DNA of 33,403 bases from Clostridia bacterium. GTDB lineage: Bacteria; Bacillota; Clostridia; Christensenellales; Christensenellaceae. The notes under the pieces were generated by a model that was given only the letters and a program-made list of their open reading frames with translations, did not search any database and was not told the origin of the DNA. How positions within the stretch are numbered: position 1 is the first letter of the stretch; each line of letters begins with the position of its first letter. Position numbers and translations under genes: made by a program. This document shows positions 22,749-30,568 of the stretch, one piece after another. Location: NCBI GenBank assembly GCA_014805015.1, contig JAAUYQ010000087.1, positions 1-33,403 of the forward strand, written 5' to 3'.

Positions 22749-24206
22749 ATGGAATATATGGAGTATAATTTCGACACAAAAGTTCAGTACATAAAGTTCC
22801 GGGTTTTGAGTGAAGTCGCCAAGCTGGCCTTCGAGGACAACCTCGAACAGGGTCTGCTCGGCATCCCGGAAATCATTTCACCTGGTCCGAATGCAACGAT
22901 GCGCTGCTGCATTTACAAGGAACGAGCGATTCTGGGTGAGCGCATCAAAATGGCGATTGGCGGCGATGACGAAGTGGACAACGTAATCCAGGTGCTGACA
23001 ATCGCCTGCGACGAGTGTCCGGTGTCGCAGATGGCCGTAGGCGACTCCTGCCGAGGCTGCCTGGCTCACCGCTGCAAGCGCAGCTGTCCGAAGGGTGCGA
23101 TTGACGTCTATCCCGATCCGGGTACGACAGACCACAAAGCGCACATCGATCTCGACAAGTGTGTCCGCTGCGGGAAGTGCGCGGAAGTCTGTCCTTACAA
23201 CGCCATCGTCAAGAATGAGCGTCCATGCGAACACGCCTGCCGCGCAGATGCCCTGCATATGGACGAGAACCAGAAAGCCTCAATCGATCATGAAAAATGC
23301 GTGCACTGCGGCCGCTGCGTCAATCAGTGCCCGTTTGGTGCTGTGGTCGACAAATCGGACATCCTTTCTGCCGTCCGCCTCCTTACGGGATCTGGAAACA
23401 ATCAGAACTATCACGTGTACGCCGTCGTAGCACCGAGTATCGCCAGTCAGTTTCATGAGATCCGTCTCGGTCAGGTCGTGGCAGCAATCAAGGAACTCGG
23501 GTTCTATGACGTGGTGGAAGCAGCGCTGGGCGCAGACATTACTGCCTACAAGGAAGCCGAAGAACTGGCAGAGCGGGGCTTTATGACCTCATCATGCTGT
23601 CCGGCTTTCGTCACCCAGATTCGCAAACAGTTCCCAGAGCTGGCCAAGCACATCTCAAGCAACCTGTCCCCCATGGCACAGATCGCCCGCGAACTCAAGA
23701 AGGAAGATCCACAGGCCAAGGTGGTTTTCATCGGCCCCTGCATTGCCAAAAAGGCAGAGGGAAAGGAAGAACGCGTCAAGGAGCACATAGACTGCGTGAT
23801 AACATTTGAAGAGATGGTCGCGCTGTTCGCTGCCAAGGGCGTGGAGCCCGATCAGCTCGAAGACGAGGAACTCGAAGATGCTTCTTTCTACGGCCGCATC
23901 TTCGCCCGGAGCGGCGGCGTCACGGACGCCGTAGCCCAGGCTATGAAGGAGCGCGGCCTCGATTTCGCCCTCAACCCGATCTCCTGTTCCGGCATTGATG
24001 AGTGCCGTACGGCACTGCTGAAGGCCAGCAAGGGCATTCTCAAAGAGAACTTCATTGAAGGAATGGCCTGCCGGGATGGCTGCATCGGCGGCCCGGTCGG
24101 CATGCTGCATGGTCCGAAAGACCGCCGTCAGGTGGACGTTTATGGCAAGGAAGCAAAACGCAGCACAATCAGTGAAGCAGTGAGCGGCATCCACGATCTC
24201 GACTGA
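22749..24206 (+). CDS. Monomeric [FeFe] hydrogenase, group B-like
   Basis: This cytoplasmic iron hydrogenase of 485 residues interconverts protons and H2, probably with ferredoxin. The N-terminal part has Cys-rich cluster motifs: C-x2-C with further cysteines at 87-113, then two ferredoxin-type [4Fe-4S] sets (CVRCGKCAEVC at 138-148 and CVHCGRCVNQC at 184-194) and an extra pair near 160-164. The catalytic domain shows the three H-cluster regions in variant form: TSSCCPAFV (280-288, where group A has TSCCPGW), GPCIAKKAEG (329-338) and MACRDGCIGG (439-448). These variants match group B enzymes as I recall them. No partner subunits or maturases (HydE/F/G) lie nearby. ATG 22749 or 22758 may be the start. 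A strong terminator follows 19 bases after the stop. Confidence 0.93.
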   Translation: MEYMEYNFDTKVQYIKFRVLSEVAKLAFEDNLEQGLLGIPEIISPGPNATMRCCIYKERAILGERIKMAIGGDDEVDNVIQVLTIACDECPVSQMAVGDSCRGCLAHRCKRSCPKGAIDVYPDPGTTDHKAHIDLDKCVRCGKCAEVCPYNAIVKNERPCEHACRADALHMDENQKASIDHEKCVHCGRCVNQCPFGAVVDKSDILSAVRLLTGSGNNQNYHVYAVVAPSIASQFHEIRLGQVVAAIKELGFYDVVEAALGADITAYKEAEELAERGFMTSSCCPAFVTQIRKQFPELAKHISSNLSPMAQIARELKKEDPQAKVVFIGPCIAKKAEGKEERVKEHIDCVITFEEMVALFAAKGVEPDQLEDEELEDASFYGRIFARSGGVTDAVAQAMKERGLDFALNPISCSGIDECRTALLKASKGILKENFIEGMACRDGCIGGPVGMLHGPKDRRQVDVYGKEAKRSTISEAVSGIHDLD

Positions 24207-24224
24207 TTAAATCCCAGGAAGCTG

Positions 24225-24266
24225 AAACGCCCCCGGTGTTCCGTCTGGAGCACCGGGGGCGTTTTT
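24225..24266. terminator. Terminator between convergent genes
   Basis: AAACGCCCCCGGTG pairs with CACCGGGGGCGTTT around a 12-base loop, followed by T residues on the plus strand. It ends the hydrogenase gene. On the minus strand, with three T residues after the stem, it may also serve the lipoprotein gene ending at 24279. Confidence 0.92.
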
Positions 24267-24278
24267 CTTGGCCCGGAA

Positions 24279-24704
24279 TCAGTAGAACTCGATCGTGCCG
24301 TCGTTCACGTTGTAGAGAACGTTGGTCTGTCCGTTCGGATCAAGCGTGATCCGGATCAGGATGATCTTCCCGTCGGTCACCGAATTATTGCCCATGGTCA
24401 GGGTCTGCACGCCGCTTTCACTGATCTCCGTATCCTGTACCTGCGCATACCCGATCGCTTCGAGGGCATCCACGTAGGCCTGCATATCCTCAGCACTAAC
24501 ACTCTCGTAGGTCACGCTCTTATACGAGTTCCCGTTCTCAAAACCCGTCTTGGTGTCCGTGATTTTCTTGCTGCCCACCGCAGTGTAAAGCGTTGGGATC
24601 TGGTCCTCCCCGACGCGGAAGAAATCGTCCTTGCCGGAGGAGCAGGCCGCCAGCAGCATCACTGCAGCCAGCACCAGTGCCAGCCAACTCCATTTCCTGT
24701 GCAT
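24279..24704 (-). CDS. Small putative lipoprotein
   Basis: This 141-residue exported protein has a lipoprotein signal: basic start MHRKWSW, hydrophobic core, and lipobox LAAC at residues 18-21, so Cys21 would be lipid-modified. The mature part has no motif that I recognise. It contains an acidic middle region (ESVSAEDMQAYVDALEAIGY) and a beta-rich end (IILIRITLDPNGQTNVLYNVNDGTIEFY). AAAGGAG lies six bases before the ATG. It follows thrS after 25 bases on the same strand, so it is probably cotranscribed and is the last gene of that unit. Confidence 0.85.
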   Translation of the reverse strand: MHRKWSWLALVLAAVMLLAACSSGKDDFFRVGEDQIPTLYTAVGSKKITDTKTGFENGNSYKSVTYESVSAEDMQAYVDALEAIGYAQVQDTEISESGVQTLTMGNNSVTDGKIILIRITLDPNGQTNVLYNVNDGTIEFY

Positions 24705-24729
24705 TCCTGCTCCTTTCCGCCCCTGCAGC

Positions 24730-26664
24730 TCAGAAGATAACCTTATCGTTTGTCTCCTGCACCACGAGGTCCAGGAAGTCCTTGGGCGTCATGTTCCCAA
24801 TCTCCCCGACACCGCGCTTGCGGACAGCAAAAGTCCCGTCTGCCACTTCCTTTTCGCCGGCAACCAGCATATATGGAATGCGCTCAAGGCGTGCCTCACG
24901 GATTTTGTAGCCGATCTTTTCCTGGCGGTCATCAAAGGTGGTCCGGATGCCCTCATCTTCAAGCAGTTCCTTGAACGACCGGCAGTGATCTGCCGCGGCG
25001 TCCGTGATATTCATGATCCGGACCTGCTCGCTCATCAGCCAAAGCGGCAGTGCCCCTTTGTACTTCTCGATCAGCATGGCCAGGGTACGCTCGTAGGAGC
25101 CGATCGAGGAGCGGTGAATGATATATGGCGTCTTTTTCTGACCATCCGCATCCACATAGGTCATATTGAACCGCTCGGCCAGGGAGAAATCAATCTGCAC
25201 CGTGATAAGCGTATCCTCCTTGCCGTACACGTTGCGGGTCTGAATGTCGAGTTTCGGTCCATAGAAGGCAGCTTCCCCCTCCGCTTCCACGTACTCGAGG
25301 CCGGCATCATCAAGGATAGTGCGCATAGCGCCCTGGACCCGTTCCCACTCTTCCTCGCTGCCAATGTACTTGCTGCGATTGTTGGGATCCCACTTGGAGA
25401 ACCGGTACCAGACATCGTCTTCGATCCCCAGCACACCCATGTTGTAGCTGATCAGATCAAGGACGTTCATAAACTCATCCTCAAGCTGCTCCGGCGTGCA
25501 GACAATATGGCCCTCGGAAAGCGTGAACTGCCGCACCCGCGTCAGACCGTGCATCTCCCCCGAGGCCTCATTGCGGAACAGCACCGAGGTTTCCCCGTAG
25601 CGGCACGGCAGGTCCTTATACGAATGATGCCCGGCATTGTACACTTCGTACTGGAACGGACAGGTCATCGGCCGCAGCGCCAGCACTTCCTTGTCGCCTT
25701 CGCTCTCAAGCACGAACATGCCGTCCTTGTAGTGATCCCAGTGCCCTGAGATCTTGTACAGATCGTTCTTGGCCATGTACGGCGTTTTGGTCAGCATGTA
25801 ACCGCGGCGCTGCTCCTCGTCTTCGACGAAGCGCTGCAGAATCTGCATCACACGGGCGCCCTTGGGCATCAGCAGCGGCAGACCCTGTCCGACGAGCGGA
25901 CTGGTCGTGAAGTACTGCAGTTCCCGTCCCAGCTTGTTGTGATCGCGCTCAACCGCTTCTTTCAGCTGGTTCAGGTGTTCTTCGACCTGCTTTTCAGTCG
26001 GATAGGCGACGCCGTAGATCCGGTTGAGCATCTTGTTATGCTCATCACCGCGCCAGTAGGCCCCTGCTGTCCTGAGCAGCTTCGGGAAGCGCACGCGTCC
26101 GGTCGAGGGCAGGTGAGGCCCGGCGCACAGATCCGTGAACTCTCCCTGCGTATAGAAGGAAATCTCCGCATCTTCCGGCAGGTCCTCAATCAGCTCGACC
26201 TTGTAGTCTTCACCCTGCTCTTTCATCCGCGCGATTGCTTCGTCCCGCGGCAGCGTGAAGCGCTTGATCGGCAGATTTTCCTGCACAATCTTCTTCATTT
26301 CCTTCTCGAGTTTCTGCAGATCCTCGTTTGTAAAGGAAGTTTCCGGATCGAAGTCATAGTAGAAGCCAGTGTCCGTCGCCGGTCCGATAGCCAGCTTGGT
26401 GTCCGGGTACAGCCGTTTCACCGCCTGCGCCAGCACGTGCGACGCCGTATGCCAGAGCGCTTTTTTGCCTTCCGGATCATCAAAGGTAAGCAGTTCGATC
26501 CGCTCACCGTCATGAAGCGGCAGAGCGGCATCGCGGGCTTCGCCGTCCGCTTTCAGCGCCACAACAGATTTCTCGAGCTTTTTGGATATGCTTCGGGCCA
26601 GATCAAGGCCGGTTGCACCCGCTTCCAGCTCACGTTCGCTCCCGTCGGGAAGTATGACTTTCAT
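24730..26664 (-). CDS. thrS: Threonyl-tRNA synthetase
   Basis: This 644-residue class II synthetase charges tRNA-Thr. The domain order is normal: N-terminal TGS (residues 1-63), the editing/second additional domain with HTASHVLAQAVKRLYP (HxxxH type), the catalytic core with motif 2 RNEASGEMHGLTRVRQF and motif 3 near HRSSIGSYERTLAMLIE, then the C-terminal anticodon domain (WLMSEQVRIMNI, then VADGTFAVRKRG). The zinc-binding Cys is in RPMTCPFQ and the two His are in LSEGHIVC and IIHRSS. AGGAGG is six bases before the ATG. No T-box leader is seen directly upstream because it follows the RelA/SpoT-domain gene after 18 bases and shares its transcript. Confidence 0.98.
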   Translation of the reverse strand: MKVILPDGSERELEAGATGLDLARSISKKLEKSVVALKADGEARDAALPLHDGERIELLTFDDPEGKKALWHTASHVLAQAVKRLYPDTKLAIGPATDTGFYYDFDPETSFTNEDLQKLEKEMKKIVQENLPIKRFTLPRDEAIARMKEQGEDYKVELIEDLPEDAEISFYTQGEFTDLCAGPHLPSTGRVRFPKLLRTAGAYWRGDEHNKMLNRIYGVAYPTEKQVEEHLNQLKEAVERDHNKLGRELQYFTTSPLVGQGLPLLMPKGARVMQILQRFVEDEEQRRGYMLTKTPYMAKNDLYKISGHWDHYKDGMFVLESEGDKEVLALRPMTCPFQYEVYNAGHHSYKDLPCRYGETSVLFRNEASGEMHGLTRVRQFTLSEGHIVCTPEQLEDEFMNVLDLISYNMGVLGIEDDVWYRFSKWDPNNRSKYIGSEEEWERVQGAMRTILDDAGLEYVEAEGEAAFYGPKLDIQTRNVYGKEDTLITVQIDFSLAERFNMTYVDADGQKKTPYIIHRSSIGSYERTLAMLIEKYKGALPLWLMSEQVRIMNITDAAADHCRSFKELLEDEGIRTTFDDRQEKIGYKIREARLERIPYMLVAGEKEVADGTFAVRKRGVGEIGNMTPKDFLDLVVQETNDKVIF

Positions 26665-26682
26665 AGGGGTCCTCCTGCTGAA

Positions 26683-28053
26683 TTATCTGGGTGCCAGCTC
26701 AACGGAGTTGTTGAGGTACAGAAAATACATGGATTTGTCTTTGTTCCAGTCCGGCTTATCCCGGACGATGTTTGCCACTGTCTTCGAGAGCGCTCCGGAC
26801 AGCGCGTCAATGCCGTCTCTGTACAGCAGCGAAATATCGGCATGACGGCGGAAAACGTACGCCATCTCGGTCATCAGGTCGCGCTTGATCTGCGCAGCAG
26901 CTTCCTTTGGAAAGACCTCGCGCAGTCTGTCCACGGCACCGTTCGAGGCAAGCCGCCCCTTATAGTAACGCAGGAACGTCTCGAGGCACTCAGCGGCGCC
27001 GCCGCCCTCAAGGTGGAAGAGTATGACAAAATACAGATGCCACTTGAAGTCCACGTTGACCAGCCGCTGAATCGTGACCGCCATCGTGTCGATAAAGCCG
27101 TTCTTCGTCGATATCTCGCGCTCAATCTCCACCGGTTCGCGGAAGGAAATCTCCTGCCGGGACAGATTACCGGTCAGATAGAAAGTGTCCATCATGACCC
27201 GTCCGAAATCCTCCATCTGCGCGGCATTGTTCACGACAAAGATATACTCGATAATGCTGTCGCAGATCTCCGTAAACTGCACGATAAAGCCCAGCTCACT
27301 TTTCATTTTGCGGGCGAAGATATCGTGCACGAGTTTGGAGAGCATCGTCTGGATCGTCTCTTTCCGGTAGTACATCTGGGAGTTGTCCTCCCTTTTGTAC
27401 CGCTTGTAGAGCGTATGCAGCTGCCGGTCGACCATATCGAGGTTTTCCTTGATTGACATCATAGCCTCGGATACCTGGTCCTGGGCCATGAAGTAGGACG
27501 GATTCTTGTATATGATCTTATGCTCGATCTCGCTCCAGAACATGTCGATCATGGACTTGATCTGGACCTCAAAGTTCACGCGGATGTTGCGTCCGCCTTC
27601 CTTGTCCTCGTAACGGCCGTCGATCTTGTAGATGTCGAAGCCGTTTTTCTGCTTGACCGGCTGCTGCTCCGAGAGTTTGAAGCGTATCTTCGGATAATCC
27701 TCGTTGTAGTAATAGATCTGATCGTCGGTCAGCGGAAAGAGATCAAGAAAAAGCGAGTATACGTAGGCCTCATCCTCCGTAAACTTGCACTCTATCCGGA
27801 GGCCGATCACATCCTGGATGTTGGCAACGATCTCTTCCTTGGTGGTGTGCAGCCGGTAGTAGCTGTTGCGGATCAGCTTTTCACGCAGGCTCTCCGCGCT
27901 TTTGACACGTCCGGTCACGGAAAGCGTGTACTCCGACTTCGCGACCACAATCTTCTCGAGCTGCGTCTGCAGCGTGCGGGCAATTTCCTTGTAGTGCGGC
28001 CGCGTCTCTCTGTAGTAGTCGACCACATCGTCGACATACTTAAATATATCCAA
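26683..28053 (-). CDS. RelA/SpoT-domain protein with long C-terminal helical region
   Basis: This 456-residue protein has an N-terminal domain of the (p)ppGpp synthetase fold: TGRVKSAESLREKL (47-60), DVIGLRIECKF (81-91), EVQIKS (162-167) and EIEHKIIYK (175-183). The G-loop motif, normally GYxSxH, reads NGFDIYK at about 137-143, so the usual aromatic/His pair is not obvious and activity is uncertain. No HD hydrolase domain precedes it, and no TGS or ACT follows. Residues about 200-456 form a mostly helical region that I do not recognise. The start is TTG 28053 with GAGGT eight bases upstream. Placement 18 bases before thrS suggests a link to amino-acid starvation, but that is inference. Confidence 0.8.
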   Translation of the reverse strand: MDIFKYVDDVVDYYRETRPHYKEIARTLQTQLEKIVVAKSEYTLSVTGRVKSAESLREKLIRNSYYRLHTTKEEIVANIQDVIGLRIECKFTEDEAYVYSLFLDLFPLTDDQIYYYNEDYPKIRFKLSEQQPVKQKNGFDIYKIDGRYEDKEGGRNIRVNFEVQIKSMIDMFWSEIEHKIIYKNPSYFMAQDQVSEAMMSIKENLDMVDRQLHTLYKRYKREDNSQMYYRKETIQTMLSKLVHDIFARKMKSELGFIVQFTEICDSIIEYIFVVNNAAQMEDFGRVMMDTFYLTGNLSRQEISFREPVEIEREISTKNGFIDTMAVTIQRLVNVDFKWHLYFVILFHLEGGGAAECLETFLRYYKGRLASNGAVDRLREVFPKEAAAQIKRDLMTEMAYVFRRHADISLLYRDGIDALSGALSKTVANIVRDKPDWNKDKSMYFLYLNNSVELAPR

Positions 28054-28172
28054 TCCGGACTACCTCAGTTTTATCCGGCGCAGCTTATGCGCCTTGCTTT
28101 CTTCCCCGTGCGGGCAGCTGCCGCTTCGTCCCCAAATGTCTGAGCCGTTTGCCGATCAGTGCCAGGCAGTTA

Positions 28173-29321
28173 TCAGAAACTTGTGATACGCCGGACTCTC
28201 CTGCCGAGCGCCTCAAGCTGCCCGGCCAGTCTGTCTGCCGCGGCCGTCGAACCCGATATCTTGACAAATTCATTGACGTTTGAAGCAATCGGGCCGTATT
28301 CCGGGCTGGTGAGCTCGGGGCCGGTGAAACAGTTATAGTGCGGCACTGGCGTATTCACTGTCTTGTTGACCTTCGTGACAAACAGCGGATCACAGGTGCC
28401 GGCATACAGCACCTGGTCCTGGGGATGCCGGTTCATATACCGCGCTGCCTTATCGGCGCTGCTTTCCGGACCGCCGCAGTGCACATGGGTCACGTGGCGA
28501 TCTGTCCGGTTAAGCCATGCCGGTGTGGGTGGCACTGCCCGTTTGTGGGCGCTGCGGTCGTAGAGCGATATGAGCCGCTCCTCCACATCAGCTTCGACGG
28601 GCCAGCCGCGCAGAAAGCGGCAGATGTCCCGGTAGGTGACTTTCAGCTCTGACTCATCGTCTTCTGAGATGCCGAGGCCGGCCGCCGGTTTCTTATCGAG
28701 TACCGCCTGCGGAGCTCCGAGGCGGGCGGAAAGCGCAAAGATGTCGTCTTTGATCAGCTGCCCGATCGGGTTGAAATCGGTTCCGCCGTCCCCGTACTTC
28801 GTATAAAAGCCGGTAACTGCCTCTGAACAGTGATCTGTGCCTGCAACCAGAAGACCCTGCGCGAACGCATATTGATACATCATGCGCAGCCGCGGCTGCA
28901 GATTGCCGAGTACATACACGTCCGCCGTAAATGCGGGTATTTCTTCCAGCGTCCTGACGCAGGCTTTGTACGCAGGGCCAATATTCAGCGTGTATACCTC
29001 CGCATCCGGATAGATCTCACCTATTCGCCGGCAGCAGGCTTCCGCGTCAGCAATATCCTTCTGCTCGCCGTTCGGCAGCATGACCGCTACCAGGCGCCAT
29101 GCTTTGTCACGGCAGACGCCGGCAAGCAGCGCTCCCACGAGAAAACTGTCTATGCCTCCGGACATGCCGATGACAGCGCCGCCGGCATGGGCGGCCCCGA
29201 TGTACTCGCCAATGAAGCGGCAGATCTCTGCCTCCACTTTGTCCAGGAAATCCTGCTCGCCCTCGCGGGCGAAATTCGGCTGCAGCGCGTTCAGTATCTC
29301 GCGCTGTTTCAGGGCTTTCAC
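28173..29321 (-). CDS. nadE: NAD synthetase (ammonia-dependent) with extra C-terminal domain
   Basis: This makes NAD from deamido-NAD, ATP and ammonia. The start is GTG 29321 after GGAAGGAAGGA; the upstream open frame is non-coding. Residues 1-270 are a typical NadE core: P-loop SGGIDS (54-59), GNLQPRLRMMYQYAFA (139-154) and GTDHCSEAVTGFYTKYGDGG (161-180) with FNPIGQLIK. There is no nitrilase-type glutaminase domain, so ammonia must come from elsewhere. Residues about 272-382 form an additional domain (HVTHVHCGGPESSADKAARY, then VLYAGTCDPLFVTKVNKTVN and HYNCFTGPELTS) that I do not recognise and that ordinary NadE of about 250-275 residues lacks. It contains conserved-looking Cys and His residues. 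The RelA/SpoT-domain gene follows after 119 bases. Confidence 0.92.
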   Translation of the reverse strand: MKALKQREILNALQPNFAREGEQDFLDKVEAEICRFIGEYIGAAHAGGAVIGMSGGIDSFLVGALLAGVCRDKAWRLVAVMLPNGEQKDIADAEACCRRIGEIYPDAEVYTLNIGPAYKACVRTLEEIPAFTADVYVLGNLQPRLRMMYQYAFAQGLLVAGTDHCSEAVTGFYTKYGDGGTDFNPIGQLIKDDIFALSARLGAPQAVLDKKPAAGLGISEDDESELKVTYRDICRFLRGWPVEADVEERLISLYDRSAHKRAVPPTPAWLNRTDRHVTHVHCGGPESSADKAARYMNRHPQDQVLYAGTCDPLFVTKVNKTVNTPVPHYNCFTGPELTSPEYGPIASNVNEFVKISGSTAAADRLAGQLEALGRRVRRITSF

Positions 29322-29400
29322 CGCTCTGTCCTTCCTTCCAAACACACAAAAAAGCACGCTCGGCGCCTTGGACGCCCTGCGCATACCCAATCTGATCAAA

Positions 29401-29429
29401 AGTATAGCAGTTTTCAGCGACCGCAACAA
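29401..29429 (-). promoter_or_regulatory. Predicted promoter of the nadE-relA/spoT-thrS unit
   Basis: On the minus strand TTGTTG (plus 29424-29429) and TATACT (29401-29406) are 17 bases apart, with TG one base before the -10 (TGCTATACT). It lies about 80 bases before the nadE start. Confidence 0.6.
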
Positions 29430-29642
29430 CGGTCCGCCAGCAGGCAGCATCGCGCACCAGACGATCGTGCACGCCCTCACGCAGCTGATGGAAGAATGAG
29501 CAGGGCGGCGAGTCGCTGGGAGATCTGAAGGAGTCCAGCTGCGCCTGCTAACCCTGCCCCGCGTCCATCGCCCCGCCATGTCGGGCGCTGGGTAATCTGC
29601 CGCAAAGCAGAAAATCAGGAAGCGAAACGTGATGGATAACGT

Positions 29643-29750
29643 CGCCCGCTGCGAAGGAATTCCGTCACAGAAAGCAGCGGGCGCAATTGGCAGCGGGTTT
29701 CCCCTGCTGCTGCCTGACAGAATCGTACCGGCAGCGGAAAGGGCCGGTAC
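29643..29750. ncRNA. Three consecutive hairpins in a gene-free stretch, candidate structured RNA
   Basis: Within the 600-base gap between nadE (start 29321) and the DUF296 gene (end 29929) three hairpins follow each other closely: CGCCCGCTGC/GCAGCGGGCG (29643-29683, 10 bp), GGCAGC/GCTGCC with inner GGG/CCC (29689-29714), and GTACCGGC/GCCGGTAC (29725-29750, 8 bp). Neither strand has a T run after them. Reading frames through the region look random in composition. Strand and function are unknown. The rest of the gap (29430-29642 and 29751-29928) shows nothing that I recognise. Confidence 0.3.
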
Positions 29751-29928
29751 AGCGCGCCACATAAGCGAGCCGGAAAAGAAAGGCTTCAGAAGCGCATCGC
29801 CGGTGCAGGACAGATTTGCAGCAGTCTTCAGATCTCGCCTGTCTGCCGCCGCCAGCGCACTGTTCTCACATTCCTCCGCGCAGGTTCAGCGGTCCCGCGT
29901 ACCGCTTTCCACGGCGGGCCGGATCACC

Positions 29929-30351
29929 TCACTTGAAATCTATCAGGTTCAGGCCAATCTCTTCAGAGTACTTACGATCTATTTCAGCGTCAATGATACT
30001 CAGCACGATTTCGCTGGTCGCGCTTATGCACGCGTTGTTTAAGTGTCCGCCCACCGTACCGCAGTCGCCGTTTGCAGCGCACATGTGAATGTGCGCATAC
30101 GGCTCCGATTCCATGCAGCTCAATGTACCGTTAAGTGACAGGATTTCATGGTCACCGGTGAAAGTCTTGGACGTGTACTCTTTTGTTCCAGGATGGAAGA
30201 CGCCGATCGTAAAGTTGTCTGTCGCTCCGATTCCGCTTACCGAGGCTGCTGCAATCTTTTCCGCCGCGGCGATGGTCAGCAACGACTCTACGATCTCCTC
30301 GCCTTTATCTATTCTGGCTACAATTCTGCCATCTGATATCTTGTATTCCAC
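29929..30351 (-). CDS. PPC/DUF296 domain protein
   Basis: This 140-residue protein consists of one PPC (DUF296) domain, a trimeric beta fold found in bacterial stand-alone proteins and in plant AT-hook proteins. The core is visible as AAASVSGIGATDNFTIGVFHP (middle), TGDHEILSLNGTLS, then HIHMCAANGDCGTVGGHLNNACIS with the conserved His and GGHL residues, which can bind metal in family structures. The cellular role is unknown. The start is GTG 30351, preceded by GAGGGGAG; the much longer upstream open frame (to 30594) has random composition and crosses a strong hairpin. It follows the MATE-GHKL gene after 217 bases on the same strand and could be cotranscribed or have its own promoter. Confidence 0.88.
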   Translation of the reverse strand: MEYKISDGRIVARIDKGEEIVESLLTIAAAEKIAAASVSGIGATDNFTIGVFHPGTKEYTSKTFTGDHEILSLNGTLSCMESEPYAHIHMCAANGDCGTVGGHLNNACISATSEIVLSIIDAEIDRKYSEEIGLNLIDFK

Positions 30352-30411
30352 AATAAAAGCTCCCCTCGATCTTATTTCACCCGCTGGCTTTCGGCACACA
30401 CGCGAACGCTC

Positions 30412-30438
30412 GCGCTGCTGTTCGGCGAACAGCAGCGC
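30412..30438. repeat. Perfect 12-bp hairpin upstream of the DUF296 gene
   Basis: GCGCTGCTGTTC-GGC-GAACAGCAGCGC is a perfect 12-bp inverted repeat with a 3-base loop. It is not followed by a T run on either strand. A weaker GCCCAG/CTGGGC inverted repeat lies at 30512-30540. Both are in the 217-base gap between two minus-strand genes, so they could be a processing or stabilising structure or an operator. Confidence 0.6.
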
Positions 30439-30568
30439 CCGCAGCCAGTGCCCAGTACTGTAGCGGTTTGGCACGCACGTACTGCTGCTTGAGAAACGAA
30501 ATTCATGAGCTGCCCAGACTGAATCTGTTGCAGACTGGGCACCAGTAAGTCCGCCGACTGGTGGACAT

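Noticed and set aside
24631-25749. Plus-strand frames opposite thrS and the RelA/SpoT-domain gene (372 and 505 codons)
   Set aside because: These are shadow frames of well-conserved minus-strand genes without homology or start signals.
29640-29760. Cobalamin riboswitch-like stretch on the minus strand (CCCGCTGCTTTCTGTGACGG after GGGGAAACCC)
   Set aside because: There is some resemblance to the P5-P6 core, but no B12 box (CAGGAGACC-like) follows and the GGTG..AATCC part is missing. The nearest gene is nadE, which is not a cobalamin gene. Kept only as an unassigned structured region.
29880-29925. T-box-like sequence (GTGGAAAGCGGTACGCGG on the minus strand)
   Set aside because: It does not match the AGGGTGGnACCGCG T-box core, has no terminator run after it and is not upstream of an aminoacylation gene.
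29629-30042. Plus-strand frame of 137 codons between nadE and the DUF296 gene
   Set aside because: It crosses three hairpins and the end of a real minus-strand gene, and its composition shows no protein-like pattern.
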